This document shows, piece after piece, positions 1 to 11,646 of a DNA stretch of 64,000 nucleotides. The first letter of the stretch is position 1. Each line of letters opens with the position of its first letter. This DNA is from Paratinospora sagittata (lineage: Eukaryota; Streptophyta; Magnoliopsida; Ranunculales; Menispermaceae). Position numbers and translations under genes: made by a program. Under the pieces are notes generated by a model. That model was not told where the DNA came from, did no database searches, and was given only the letters and a program-made list of their open reading frames with translations. The DNA lies in contig CM069594.1 of NCBI GenBank assembly GCA_035771175.1, positions 44,567,534 to 44,631,533 of the forward strand, read 5' to 3'.

Positions 1-737
1 TCGAAGTCTTCAATGTCCATCACAAAAAGATCTGCATATATTATCTGTTCTAACATTCGAAGCTCACATCGAGATCACTGCAAATTCACATCAGTACTGG
101 ATCCTAAAGGTGATGTGACATGGAGTGTGATGTCTGTGGGTTCATGATGCAACACTAAATGTCTTACCAATGCAGACGGTATTAAAGAATGCGTAGCACC
201 TGAATCGAACAAAACATGCACCATTGTATTAAATAAAGGAAAGGTACCTTTGACTACATTGTTGTCTGGGAGGGGTTGTTGAGCAATGAAAAATGCTCTG
301 GCCTGGTTCCGTTGTCCTTGATTTTGCTGGTTCTGCCTTGGTTGGGCATTAGCAGCAGGTGGTGTTTGCTGAACTGGCACAACGGGAATAGGTTGCTGAA
401 GGTGCAGACAGGCATATTTTACGTGGCCCTGTTGGCCGCAGTTGTAACATGTCGGTCTGTACTGTTGATTGTTCTGCTGGCCATGCTGATTGTTCTGCTG
501 TCCATGCTGATTGTGGTGCCGACCACCACCTCTGCCACTGCCGTTTCTACGACCACCCCTTCCTTAACGACCTCCGCGACCATGATTTCAAAAACCCTGA
601 TGGTTAGGGTTAAAAGGTTTAGCCGCAGGTGTTGTGGCCTCATTCTTCTGAATAGGGGTTGGGTGGGCTGGGTTTTTGTTATTGTAGGGCTTCTTCTTGT
701 TGCCCTGTTGTGAGTCCTGTTGGGAAAACATTGCAGG
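1..737 (-). pseudogene. Chromovirus A: gag C-terminus, zinc knuckle and aspartic protease (partial)
   Basis: This is the downstream part of the minus-strand gag-pro of element A and runs off the left edge. A CCHC zinc knuckle (CYNCGQQGHVKYAC, C-X2-C-X4-H-X4-C, about 420-460) would bind the element RNA during particle assembly. A Gln/Pro-rich linker follows, then a retropepsin-like protease with the catalytic triplet in LFDSGATHSLI (about 180-220), which would cleave the polyprotein. The frame is separated from the capsid part by a TGA at about 738 and has further stops in the Gly/Arg-rich stretch (about 545-600). After the protease the frame meets a stop at about 75. It is non-functional as it stands. 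Domain calls are firm; the exact frame breaks are read by eye. Confidence 0.88.
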
Positions 738-1595
738 TCATTTTCCCCTATTCATTCTCTGTTCTTGCACGATCTTCTCTTGCTCAAAGCTCATGGCCTT
801 ATCAACAACCTCCTTGTAAATCTTGCGATCCAAGATCGACAAGGCTTGTCGAATATCAGAGTGAAGGCCATTATAGAATTTCTCATTTTTATCTTGCTCT
901 GTTGAGATGGTGGAGAGAGAGTAGAGCGACAATTCTTTGAACTTGCCAGCATATTCCCTGACGGTCATGTTGCCTTGGTATAACTTAGTGAATTCCTGGC
1001 GCTTCTGCCTCTTCACAGCACCGGGAAAATACTCATCAATAAACATTGACTCGAACTGTTGCCAAGTAATGTCCGTTGTGTTGACCCTTGGGTCTTCTTT
1101 TACAGTTATCCACCATGTGTTTGCTCCATCAACAAGTTGGTAGGTTGTCAGTGGAATCTTTCGAGTCTCAGCGACTCCCATTGCATCGAGGGCCTTCTTT
1201 GACTCATCCAGCCACTTTTGCACCTCTTCAACATCAATGCTGCCAGCAAAAGTAAGAGGTAATAGCCTATTGTAGTTCGTAATCTGGTCGATATGAGTCT
1301 CCGACCCAGATCTCACAGGTGTTTGTATAGTGACAACCTGACTGGTCGTGGTCTCACGAACGATCATTTGAACAGTGACTTTTATCGCCTCAATAAATCT
1401 GGCGAAAAAGGTTTCCATGCTTGAAGGCATGGCAAAGGGTGCGGGTTGTGGTGGCACTGCTTGCCCAGACGTAGTGGCAGTGTCTGGTATGGCCTGTGCT
1501 GTCGTCGGAGGTGGCTGTTCCTGGTTCTGTGTCTCAGGAGGTGCATCCTCTGTTGGACGAACAGTACGTGGCCTTCCTCTCTTCCTGGTTTGCAT
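738..1595 (-). CDS. gag: Chromovirus A Gag (capsid region), Ty3/gypsy Tekay-like
   Basis: An open frame of 285 codons on the minus strand. It begins MQTRKRGRPRTVRP, a basic N-terminus followed by a Pro/Gln-rich low-complexity stretch. From about residue 95 comes the retrotransposon Gag domain, with family-typical motifs such as LTFAGSIDVEEVQKWLDE, ANTWW, WQQFESMFIDEYFP and YAGKFKELS. The protein would form the cytoplasmic virus-like particle. The start is chosen because the same Met opens gag in elements D (52355) and C (59829). The frame ends at TGA where copy C reads CGG, so the zinc knuckle and protease are cut off. It lies about 790 bp downstream of the extra ORF of the same element. It is the longest uninterrupted gag in the window. 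Confidence 0.9.
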   Translation of the reverse strand: MQTRKRGRPRTVRPTEDAPPETQNQEQPPPTTAQAIPDTATTSGQAVPPQPAPFAMPSSMETFFARFIEAIKVTVQMIVRETTTSQVVTIQTPVRSGSETHIDQITNYNRLLPLTFAGSIDVEEVQKWLDESKKALDAMGVAETRKIPLTTYQLVDGANTWWITVKEDPRVNTTDITWQQFESMFIDEYFPGAVKRQKRQEFTKLYQGNMTVREYAGKFKELSLYSLSTISTEQDKNEKFYNGLHSDIRQALSILDRKIYKEVVDKAMSFEQEKIVQEQRMNRGK

Positions 1596-2381
1596 TTTCT
1601 CACTGGCAAGGAGAAAAATAAAGCCAAGATTTAGGAATTGTAGCCAAGTATAATGTTATAGTATGCTCAGCAACAATTTCGAGAGTACTGCAATATATAA
1701 AAAAAATCACCTATTTTTCTAAGTATAGTGTAAGGTTTTTGTTGAGGAATCAAATAATTTTATGAGCCTCGTATGTTTGGCCATGGTGTAAAAACAAGGT
1801 TAGAATGTTTATATAATAAGTATAAAACTTTGGAAGCATTTCAAATGTTTTGGTTTTGATTTTTTTTGTGAACATACATGTATATTTCATTCAAAATCCA
1901 TACGAGTCATAAAAATTCTAAGATTTGCCTCTGTAAATATCCTGATCTAACGTTCTATCGCAATCTTATGTATTCAAACTCTTACTCTTAGTCTTTTCGA
2001 TTATTATCCACGTTCGTATGTCCCATACCACATGACTTTGGTAATAAGGGTGTTAACCAAGTTAAGTTGTATGAACACGGTCTCTAAAAACATTGGCTAA
2101 ATAGTAGTTCACTAATAGTATCGTCCAAATTTACTCGTTCCATACCGTGTAAACTTAGTGATAATATTAGTAATGCAACCTTCTCCAAATGTTTCTTTTC
2201 ACACAAGGTCGTGGGTTTTCTTACTTCCACATTTTATTTAGTATCCTCCAATTTTGTTGTGTCCATATCACTCTAAAGTTGGTGATACAAAAGAAAGAAT
2301 GGTTGTACGCCGGCCCACCAAAGATAGTCTTAACAAAACATATTTTCATTCATATAAAAGAAAAATTTACAATGCTAGTAA
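1596..2381 (-). other. Chromovirus A: non-coding spacer between extra ORF and gag
   Basis: About 790 bp without a convincing ORF. The same spacer occurs in D (52356-53149) and C (59082-59828) at similar length and with recognisable identity, so it belongs to the element. On the minus strand it contains a donor-like GAAGTAAG near 2220 and ends with a pyrimidine-rich, acceptor-like tract (TTCTCCTTGCCAG) about 8 nt before the gag ATG. An intron is inferred, not shown. Confidence 0.7.
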
Positions 2382-3972
2382 TCAATCTTGATTTTCCTGC
2401 CTACTACCGCTCCTTCTAGACCTCCTACTAGGTACAGAATGACTACTACCAGAAGGTTGAGAATTTTCTGGTTCTTCTTCGAAGTTTTGCATACGCGTTA
2501 ACAAATTATTTTGAGTCTCTCTCATCTCAGCAATACTGGATGGCATTACATTTAACTGTTCAAATGGGTTAGTCGATTGTCCCATTGGTGGTTGATGGGT
2601 CGATTGTCCCATAAGTGGAGGGTAGGCCATAGGCATTGGGGGAAAGTATTGGTTGTACGGGTGACCCATAGGTGAATGGTAGTTATTTTGATTGTACGAG
2701 GATCCCCTAATTGGAACCCCTTGGATATTTGGATTTGTTTGTGGTGAAAATTTTTGAAACAATGAGCTCATTGGGATGTTCTGCCCTCCAAAATTTGGTG
2801 ACGCCCAATACTGTTGTTGTTGGTTCACAACAACTTGTGGAATTGGCCGAAACAGTACCTCAGGAGTTGAAAACCTTTGGTACGAAGTGTTGCCTTGGGT
2901 TGGCACGTTCCAGGTTGGTGGGTTTGCTTGAGTACTTTGTCTATCTTGACTTAGTTGTGGTTGATTTAGAGTGGCAAATAACTCTTCCTTAGTGAATAGT
3001 CGATCGGTTTTGATCATTCTTCGGGACTAGGTTTGATGTAGGATTTTGATTCGGCTCATTATTTGGTATTTTCCTAACAGGAATCTTGCGTCGACTTTTT
3101 CGATTACAACTTCCATGTTCGTCTCTCATTCTTTCGGCATTTCCTATCGTTGCGCCGAATACTTCCTCGTCAGTTACCCTTCCCCTCGTGACATATATCT
3201 TAAAGATAAAAGATGTAACCGGCTCAGTGATCTTCTTCGACGTCCCATCAAAAGTGTTGACGTTTGCCTCGTATAGCATCATCATAATCAAGACTCCGTA
3301 ACCGAGGAATTTCTTTCTTAAAGGGTTTTGAATCACCCTCAACATTTGTTGGATGATAATGTGAGGTAAGGAGACGTTAATTTTCTTCTCTATGTAGTAT
3401 AACATAAGAAGTTGACCCCTTGACATAATGCCTATAGTCGTCCTTTCTGGCAAGATGTTGCCGAATTTGATCTTTCCAAGACTGGCAAGAGATGACGTAA
3501 TATGATTGTTTGAGAGGTTGGTGTACGTCGATTGAGTGTATGACTCTTTGGCGAGGGAATTGAACAATTGTTCATTAGACTTCGCAATCTCTGCAACTGT
3601 CTGGGGTTCGTGTGAATCAATAATTGTCTCCTCAATCGGAATCTCCATAAGTCGAGCAATAATCTCGATGTTGATAGAAATTTTTATTCCCATGACTATT
3701 GTCTCCAAAACAGGACTGATCCCATCTTCTTGAAGTCTCACGCAATTCATGGCTTCGTAAGAGGATCTCACCAAGTTGTAAGAGACGTAACCCTCAACTT
3801 TTGTTATGTTCAACCACCCCAGAGTTGAGAGTTTGTCGTAAAGGATCGGACGGAGGCGGATATCTCTATTGTCAATGCTCCTCATAGTCATAACCTCCCT
3901 TTTGGACAATTCCTTGAGTCTAGTGGGAATTGGTTCCCTACTACTGGGAGTTGTTCAATTACTTGAGGCCAT
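2382..3972 (-). pseudogene. Chromovirus A: extra ORF upstream of gag ('putative plant transposon protein'-like)
   Basis: A frame of roughly 500 codons on the minus strand. The likely original start is the ATG at 3972 (MASS...), the same place as in copies C and D; an early stop now leaves MSKREVMTMRSIDNR (3909) as the first open Met. The N-terminal 200 residues contain LGWLNITKVEGYVSYNLVR, YEAMNC, ARLMEIPIEE and LPHIIIQQMLRVIQNP, in the order seen in the plant domain called 'putative plant transposon protein'. The C-terminal 180 residues are low complexity, with repeats of PPMGQ/PPMAYPP and an Arg/Ser-rich tail. A frameshift near 2990-3017 separates the halves. No catalytic motif is seen and the function is unknown. 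It is not part of canonical gag-pol. Confidence 0.75.
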
Positions 3973-4132
3973 TCTTTTGCTGAAAGGAAAATAAATTTGT
4001 GAAAGACACAAAATATATTTTCCTAACATTTTTAAGATTTATTCTTTGTCTGTTAGACAATATTTTCTATTTTTCTCTTGATGTTTATGTCATCATGTAA
4101 TCAAAATTCTTCATTAGCAATATGATATATAT

Positions 4133-4172
<40 letters not shown>

Positions 4173-4376
4173 ATCATAACTATATATATAGTTTTCATAA
4201 ATCACTATATATATATTTGAAACTAAACTATATAAAATTTATATAGTTTTCTAGATATATATTTAATATAAATCTCAATTATATATAATTCACATATATA
4301 TAGTTCTAGAGATATATATATCTAATAAATTTTTTCATCCAAATTTTTCCATTACCGATATGGTATATATATATCT

Positions 4377-4409
<33 letters not shown>
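3973..4409 (-). repeat. Chromovirus A leader, AT-rich part, with (TA)n and (CA)n tracts
   Basis: This is the leader of A nearest the extra ORF. It is dominated by TATATA runs and repeated ATATATAGTT or TCTAGA-type motifs, matching the leader of C (56733-57599). A (CA)n tract at 4383-4409 is the insertion site of solo LTR B1. On the minus strand TTTATTTTCCTTTCAG lies just before the extra-ORF ATG and resembles a splice acceptor. Confidence 0.75.
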
Positions 4410-6431
4410 TGTGGCGATCCCGCGCCGCGGACCACCAACCCCGCAGGGAATGGCGTACGGAATGCCGGGGCGGGACGCCCGGGGAGGGACGCCCGGCGTA
4501 GGGATCTCCGACCACTCCTCAACTCCCGTGAGGTGGTTGAGACCCTACGAGCCTTATCTCCAACAACGACATAATATCAAAAGGTACTAAACAAAACTAC
4601 TCATCGTATTAATCATCCAAGACAAGAGATAATCCATGAAAATGAACCATAAATAAAATCATAATCCCTACAGTCCATTAAAATTGACATACACATAAAG
4701 TCCAAAATTGTGGGTACAAATAAAAACCGTCATATGCCCACATGGTCTATCTAACAAATCCCAACTCACCCATACTACAATGTGGTAAGTATTATAATTA
4801 CATAATCCAAAATATAATACTTCATAATTTAAAACACAGTTTAAACAAAATGCCTCTCGACTCACATCGAGGCTTTGGATTCTCTCGCAAGCAAGGCCCT
4901 CAAGATATAACTACTCTTTTGCTCTTATTCGGGATAGAAGGACCTGAAAGAGGAAAATGAGGGTGAGCCAACGGTGCCCAGTGAATAGAATTCAGATATG
5001 CTATCAATACTCATCAATAAATATCATGTATGCATGTCAATGTGTAGCATGATTAAAAGCTCATAACATATAGATATCAAATATTTATAATAAGTTCGAT
5101 GCAAGTAAAAGCTTATCAATTTAGATCCACATTCCACATGCATTGGGTTACTAGTATACGTTTATTTCACCGTACCGTTGATCCCAATCATGTTTATTTT
5201 GGGTTCCTAGTGCACGTCTATTTCACCGTACCGTTGACTCCAATCTCTTCCTTTCCTAAAACCCTCCTATGACAAGGTTAAGTCCCCCTATTAGCCAGAT
5301 AGATGGGCCCAACCAAAGTCATAAGGTTTTCTCAAATCAATGCATCATTCAAAACATTAGAACACATTCATGCTTTCAACATACAATATATAAGTGATAT
5401 GATGACATAAAAGATATAATCATAAATGAAGTCTACTCACAACCAAGCCTCGCGAGAGTACTTAACCACACACGATCACCAAACCGAATCAACCCAATCA
5501 AGAATGCAGAACTATCAGTTTTACACTACATATCCAAATTTTATATCCATCCAACGGTAGATTAAGGAGATATAGAAGTTTGAGCGGAACGGCGCGAGAA
5601 ATCCAAACTTTCTGACCGGCTTTGTTTGAGAGGTTAGAGCTCTTAGAAGAAAACTCTGATCAAGATCTCCACCGTCCAGAATGAATAACCATAAGCTACG
5701 AACTTGCTGACATATTTTGAGCTCAATCTGACCATATATTCGAAAGATCGACCACTTTGATGAAAATGTCGCAGGGATCTTCCTCCTGCAACTCTCTCCT
5801 TCTTTATCTTCTTCTTTCCTTTCTCTTCTTTTCTTTCTCTTCTTCTTTCCTTTCTCTCCACTCACCTCTTTCTAGCACTTCCTTGATTCCCTCCTCCACT
5901 CACCTCACTTTCTAGCACATTCTTGGATTCTCTCCTCCACTCACCTCATTTTCTAGCACATTCTTGGATTCTCTCCTCCACTCACCTTATTTTCTAGCGC
6001 ATTCTTGGATTCTAGAAGTGGGCATGGGACACTTGTCCACTTTCATGCACCGACCTTCACATGTGTTGGTCTCATACTACCCATACCAACCACATGTACT
6101 TTAACCAATCTCATGCTTCCATGTATTTTAAATGTTCAATCCATTTAATACACCAAATTTTCATTCTCATTTATCCTTTTATTCAATCAATCCTAACCCA
6201 TATCAATTCATGGTTTAATGGGCTCATGCATAAATAATAACATATGCAATATACTTTAATTTAACATGACCCATATACAATTTATGATACACATATTTAT
6301 ATACATTATCAAGCATCAACTATACAAACATTAAACAACCATCAAACAAACACCACACATATCAAGGCAACATATAGAGTTTGGGCAAAATGCAATTGGG
6401 TTATGGGCTAGATGAAATAATTTTCGGGGCG

Positions 6432-6436
<5 letters not shown>
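4410..6436 (-). mobile_element. Solo LTR B1 (Ty3/gypsy-type, about 2.0 kb)
   Basis: The ends are TGTGGCGATCCC and GGGGCGTCACA on the plus strand, a TG...CA pair with short inverted similarity typical of LTRs. It sits in a (CA)n tract of the leader of A; CACAC flanks both sides but is uninformative in a microsatellite. A related copy, B2, lies at 60877-63405. Orientation is taken as minus because its internal GTGAGCC...CCCAGTGA block matches the block found in the minus-oriented LTR of A. There is no internal element or PBS. Compared with B2 it has an extra segment at about 5091-5420 and lacks about 870 bp that B2 has. Confidence 0.85.
5850..6012. repeat. 41-bp tandem repeat in LTR B1
   Basis: About four units of a pyrimidine-rich 41-bp motif (CTCCTCCACTCACCT ... 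TTTCTAGCACATTCTTGG). Successive CTCCTCCAC starts at 5891 and 5932 give the period. LTR B2 has about five units at 62810-63007. Confidence 0.85.
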
Positions 6437-6491
<55 letters not shown>

Positions 6492-6685
6492 TTAATAATA
6501 ACAATATATATAGTTTTCATCAATCTTAACTACATATATTTAAATCTAAACTATATAAAACTATATAGTTTTCTAGATATGTATTTAATAAAATTCTCAA
6601 CTATATACAATTCATATATATATATATATCTAATAAAGTTTTTCTTGCCCTAATTTGGTGGACTTGGGCTGGTCGTGGACCGTAC
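6437..6685 (-). repeat. Chromovirus A leader, PBS-proximal part
   Basis: This is the remainder of the A leader on the other side of LTR B1. It opens with a (CA)n tract (6437-6482), then TA-rich repeats, then the block next to the PBS (GGTGGACTTGGGC on plus), which is shared with elements C and D. Confidence 0.75.
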
Positions 6686-6697
6686 GCTCTAATACCA
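6686..6697 (-). other. Primer-binding site of element A (initiator tRNA-Met type)
   Basis: The minus strand reads TGGTATTAGAGC, 11 of 12 matches to the plant initiator-Met PBS TGGTATCAGAGC. It lies 5 nt inside the 5' LTR end, as in C. Confidence 0.9.
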
Positions 6698-6702
6698 TTA
6701 AA

Positions 6703-8122
6703 TGTCACACCACGCCAGGACGCGCCTAAACCGGCGGTACACTCGCGGACGGGGCACGCGTTTGGAATTATCACAATGGTTATAACAGAGTACGGAATGG
6801 AAATATAAAATAGTACAAGTCTGATTTTATTTAATTCAGAATTCATTTGTACATGACAGTCAAGGGAACAGACTCCTTGAAAATCCCCAATGAATGATAC
6901 AAAGGGTACAAACTGTGGGCCCATAAACCTGCACCCAGTCCACCCTAATTTCCTGTGAAAAATTGGATAATAATGGAGTGAGCTTAACGCGCTCAGTGGG
7001 TAAAATAGTTCGTGAGTATGACAATTAATAAAACATACTTCATAATCAAATATCTTAAATACACATCAAAGCATCATAATCAATCAATTGTATGTATGCA
7101 TGACACCGTCTCGTAATGGTTTGATGAACGTACATCGCCTGAGTTCACGTATAGATGTCCTTTCCCAAGCGTAGCCAGGTTCTCATTGTACGTCCCTCCT
7201 CAGGAACGATGCTCTGGATTCACATACAAATGTTCCTCCCCAGGCGTAGCCAGGTTCTCATTGTACGTCACTCTCAAGAGAAATATAATGAATAGCGAGC
7301 AATGCTCCTAACTATTCTATGAGTCATAAACCACACACGTCCCTAGGTGGTGATATGTATGATGCCAATGCATGAACTGGTTTAGTCTACTGGTTTGATC
7401 TTTTCTTGACATTTAGACTGACTTTGGCAACGTCTGGTGATCCTTATCAGGGTTGGTATCACGACATGCAAGGTTAGGACATTCAGTATTACTTGTATAA
7501 GCTGATAGCTTTCAATAAGACCAACTAGATCAGTCCCCAGTTGAGAGGTGAGGCACAAGGTCTGCTTAAATACCAATCGCCTAGAGCAGCCCGCTGCCTC
7601 CCGTTCACTATTTAAAGTTATTGAGGACAAGACCAAGTCTAGTTGAGCCAGATTGACCACAAATCCGACATTATAACAGTGTAATACATGAACTCCAAAT
7701 ATACAGGCATAAGTATGACGATATGAACGTTATAGGAAATAATGTTGTGTAAATGAATGGTAGACATAATAATAACTGAACGTAAACTTTAATATAAGTT
7801 ATAAAAAACGCAAACCTATGTTTCGTTCCCCACCTTCAGATAAAAACTTCTTCTTTCAGATCTGGCGCTTTCTTCCGGACAGAACTTCGTCGCACTGCTC
7901 CGAGAGTCTCGAACAGAGAGTCTCAAACAGACAAGAACACAGAATGAGTGAAAAAAGAAGGAAAAATCACAAAGAGAGTGATTTTGGTGTGAGAAATGAG
8001 GAGGGGGAGGGTTGTTTATATAGAGATTTTTGGCGCCTGAACGTTCGGGCACGCACCTGAACATTCGGGCAGGCACCCGATTTTTTTTTATTTTTTATTT
8101 TTTGCAATCCTAGGGTATTACA
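6703..8122 (-). mobile_element. 5' LTR of chromovirus A (1.42 kb)
   Basis: On the minus strand the LTR runs from TGTAATACCC (8122) to GTGTGACA (6703) and is followed by the PBS and leader of A. A TATA-like TCTATATAAAC (about 8015-8025) lies just downstream, in LTR sense, of GC-rich palindromic repeats (about 8030-8078, CCTGAACGTTCGGGC type). It is related to K (14141), the C 5' LTR (55258) and the D LTRs (45734, 55022). The flank at 8123-8127 is CATGA; the matching duplication would lie beyond the left edge. Confidence 0.9.
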
Positions 8123-8197
8123 CATGATGAAGCAGGGCCATCATCAAGCAAGATTATTCAATCGCAGAGAACCACCCGTAAGCGCAAAAGACATTAA
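8123..8197 (+). pseudogene. Short C-terminal coding remnant next to LTR A
   Basis: A 24-codon open stretch ends in TAA and reads HDEAGPSSSKII... with a basic end, RTTRKRKRH, that looks like a nuclear localisation signal. It starts exactly at the A insertion site, so the upstream part would lie left of the window. Its family is not recognised. It may be the 3' end of a MULE gene in the opposite orientation to the one at 17516-29771, since inverted copies of the same 3' sequence follow both. Confidence 0.3.
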
Positions 8198-8364
8198 ACA
8201 TTATTAATTGTTGCCTCTTGGTTATTGTTATGGGTTGTAATGAGATGATATACTTCTTTTGGACTCAACGATAATGTTAAATTCATGTTCGTACTTTTGC
8301 ATTGTGTTGAAATGACTTTATTTTGGATGATATCAAACCATTTTGTTTTTAGATATTATTGAGC

Positions 8365-8869
8365 GTGTTATTTGAACTTTATTCTAAATTATCCATTATT
8401 TTTGTGTATATGTTTTCTAGGACCATGAATTTGCAAATTAAACAATCAAACCCTTGAAAACAACTGAAAATGGGAGGTTCGGACAAATCCTAGTAAACCA
8501 TAGCACTCAGTTCGATAGGATAGGTTGGATCCTACCGAACTGAATGCTTTGGTTCTATATGGTCCGACCGAACCTCTTAAATTTGGTCATTTTCAAGGGG
8601 CTTGGTGACATAATCGTAATTTCATGACTTTGGAAGCGACACTAACCCAATTTAAATTGCTTGCCACTTAGTTTGAACGTCGGTGTATCGTTTCCCCACT
8701 GATCGGCAACAATGCAATGTTCAATGGTACACCGACATACAAAAGGCATAAAAAACCACAAAAGAACACCTCCAAATGGGTTAAACAACTACCATGGCTT
8801 ACTTGAGGGGCTATACCATTGAAAAGAACCGAAAACAGGAGGTTCGGGCGGATCCTACCTATAACACCC
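8365..8869. repeat. Left arm of large inverted repeat (MULE 3'-flank type)
   Basis: The sequence from TTATTGAGCGTGTTATTTGA through the ACCGAACT/GGTTCGGT motif block and the TACACCGACAT block recurs as reverse complement at 17048-17515. The arm contains tandem units of about 360 bp built on GGTTCGG...CCGAACC palindromes. It is interrupted at 8870 by LTR J1. No ORF. Confidence 0.75.
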
Positions 8870-11102
8870 CGTACCGTAGGTCAACCAATAATATTGACCT
8901 TTATATACCAAAATACATATACATATGCGTATGTATACAAGAATATGTGGTTATATGATGTAATTGTGTGTAAATGAATGTAGGTATGCATGTGTTTGTG
9001 TGTTTATAAAGTGCAATTAAATTAAATTATAAAAAAAATTATATCCAATTAATATGTGTTGAGATAGGTGTTGGATTAGAAAAGAGAATGTGGGAGCATG
9101 GAATCTTAGTTTAAAAAATATCTCCCATTTCATCTCCTCTCTCTCCAATGAGCTTAAGAAGGAAAAACAAAAAGAAAAAGAAAGAAGAAAAAATAAGAAG
9201 AAAGAAGAAGAAAGGAGAAAGAAAAAAAAAGGGGGAATCGAGACTCCGATAACTGTTTTTCACCGTATTTCTTTATGCAATTGCTATTGGAGTCATGTAT
9301 GACGTCTTCCTTGAAATAGTTTTTGTTATTTGTGTCATTTTTGGTGTTTCCGAAAGTGGGGTTTTGACAAACTTTAATGGAAACTAGCTTGGAATGAATA
9401 ACACTTCTTAAGCTATAGAAACCCCGAACATATGGTTAGTTTGAGTTTATTTGATTATTTAGAATTTTTATAGCTATTAGAAGTTAGATTTGACATTAGA
9501 GATCTCCGGAACCATGTCAAATCTCGACGAAACACCGATTGGAGACTGTTGAAAGATAGAACAACCAATTCCGTACATTTTGGTGTTGATGGAAAAATTT
9601 TAGAATATGATTTTGTAGTTTTTGTAACTAGAAATAGGGTTCCAGTGAATGAAATAAACATTGGGAACCTCTAGAAACATGTAAAAACCCAGCGAAACAC
9701 CTATTTATTACTATAGAATGATTGTATGACTAATTTAGAATGCTTTGGTGTGGAAAGAATAATTTTAGGAAATGAATTACTATTTTTAATAAATTGGGTA
9801 TATGTTCTCGGTAGGAAATGGAATCTAGAACTAGTGGAAATTTGGATGGAAAACCTATTTCTCTTGTTTTTCAGTATGAAAATATTGAGATTGACCTTAG
9901 GGACGATATTAGAGAATCTTCACATGCTTATAAGACTTGAATTACGGTGGGAGTTAAATTAATTTAATGTGCATGATATTTTCTTGTTAATAAATGTGAC
10001 GATTATGTGAATGATTAAAGTTGGAACAAGTGGAGTGCACTGAATAAATAATACAAGTGACTATGGTTAAGTGATAAAGATGAGATCTTTAAATAATTGA
10101 AAATGTTTATTGGTGATTTGAAGTAAGTTGAAAAATTAAATATGTAAATGGAAACAGAGTATTTTGTGCAGGTTGAAACAATAAGAATTGGAACTGGATT
10201 TGTAGCAATGGTAATAGGACTTAGGTTTGGAAAGTCTTGTACTGTGAGTAATCCTTACTTTGGTATGACATTAGTATATGATATTAATTTGTTTGTGAAC
10301 TAAGCATGTTAGTATATGTATTTGCATGGTTGTTTGAAAATCATAAAATGGTTTTGATGCATAAAAACATGTCAATGGACGTACTAAAGTGGTTCATTGA
10401 CACGAAAAACATTTCTATGGGTCTAAATCTCAGAGAATAGACTCAGTTGATTGACGTTTTAGTAATCTTGGTTGGTGCATTCCCGGTAAGAGATAAAAGA
10501 GGTAGAAATGACGTAACTTGATAAATGAGTAATTTGAGGTCGGTGCACTCCTCATCGGTGCATAATGAGCAGCAGACTCACTCAATATATGATGCATACA
10601 TGATACCACAGGTAAGATTATTCACTGAGTTTGTTGTTTGATCACCATACTATCCATTTCTTCTGGGTTCTGATAGGAAGTGACAGGGGAAAGCTCAAGA
10701 GGAATGTTGCTGCACTCTTGATTTCTTTGTTGATGTACGTTTTGAGCTATAATATGATTTTGTATTTTGATAAACATATGTATAACATTATGATATGTGT
10801 ATAGATTATCACATAGATGGGTTATGGGATGAATTTGTGAATTTTAAATGAAATTTGAGAATCAATGAAAGTTTTATGGACATGTTATATGATCTTGATA
10901 ATGGAAATGATATTTTTCTTTTGTGAATGTTGAACATTGTAAATAAGGTGTGTGATTTTATTCATTTTATAGGGATACTCTGTCAAAAGTTTTGGAGACT
11001 TTGGGTTATTGAGGAAGGTTGATAGGGTTTTAGGTATGTCAGGGTATGACATACTTAGAATTCTGTGTTGATCGTGACGTAACCCAAGAAGGGGTCGCTA
11101 CA
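8870..11102 (+). mobile_element. Solo LTR J1 (2.2 kb)
   Basis: The ends are TATAACACCCCG (first TG mutated to TA) and GGGGTCGCTACA. The 5-bp duplication CTACC flanks it at 8865-8869 and 11103-11107. It is related to J2 (32080-34703). Plus orientation is inferred from the CACTGAG...TCACC block near 10622. A purine-rich tract lies at about 9150-9235. Small ORFs inside are chance. Confidence 0.88.
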
Positions 11103-11646
11103 CTACCGAACAAATGCATTTGGTAGGACATAACCAAACATATGTAAGAAATTCAGTCGGATGCTACCAAATCGAATGCATTGGTTCGGTATGGTCCGAT
11201 CGAACCTCTCAAATTTGGTTGTTTTCAAGGGGCTTGATGACATAATCATAATTTCATGGCCCTGGAGGCGACATAACTCAATTTAAATCTCTTGCCACTT
11301 ATTTTGAACGCTGGTGTACCATTCCCCATTGATAGGCAACAATACAGTGGTCACCAGTACACTGGCATACAAATTGCGTCAAAAACCACAAAAAATAACT
11401 CCAAATGGGTTAGACAACCACCATAGCTTACTTGAATAATTAACCCCTTAAAAACAACAAAAAATGGGGGGTTCAGTCGGACCCTACTGAACTGTTGCAT
11501 TAGGTTCGGTAAGAAAGGACCAAATTGCGGTAAGAAATTCAGTCGAGCCCTACCAAACCTAGTGCACTTATTCGATGTGTTCCGACCGAACCTTCTGTTT
11601 TCGGGAGTTTTCAATGTGATAGTCCCACAAGTAAGCTATGATGGTT
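11103..11646. repeat. Further tandem units and centre of the inverted repeat
   Basis: It continues the left arm after J1. A second unit (about 11108-11450) repeats the GGTTCGGT...CAAGGGGCTTGATGACATAA block of 8560-8870. A third partial unit follows, and near 11615 the orientation flips (AAGTAAGCTATGATGGTTGTC is the reverse of 11405-11435). The symmetry centre is therefore about 11600. Confidence 0.7.

Noticed and set aside
276..713. 145-codon hydrophobic plus-strand ORF resembling a membrane protein
   Set aside because: It is antisense to the zinc knuckle and protease of element A and has no homologue logic of its own. The same kind of antisense ORF recurs at 51287-51574, 60511-60966 and 63393-63845.
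5521..5865. Lys/Glu-rich ORF (and its counterpart at 62630-62815)
   Set aside because: Low-complexity translation of a CT-rich tract in LTRs B1 and B2. The frame is not conserved between copies.
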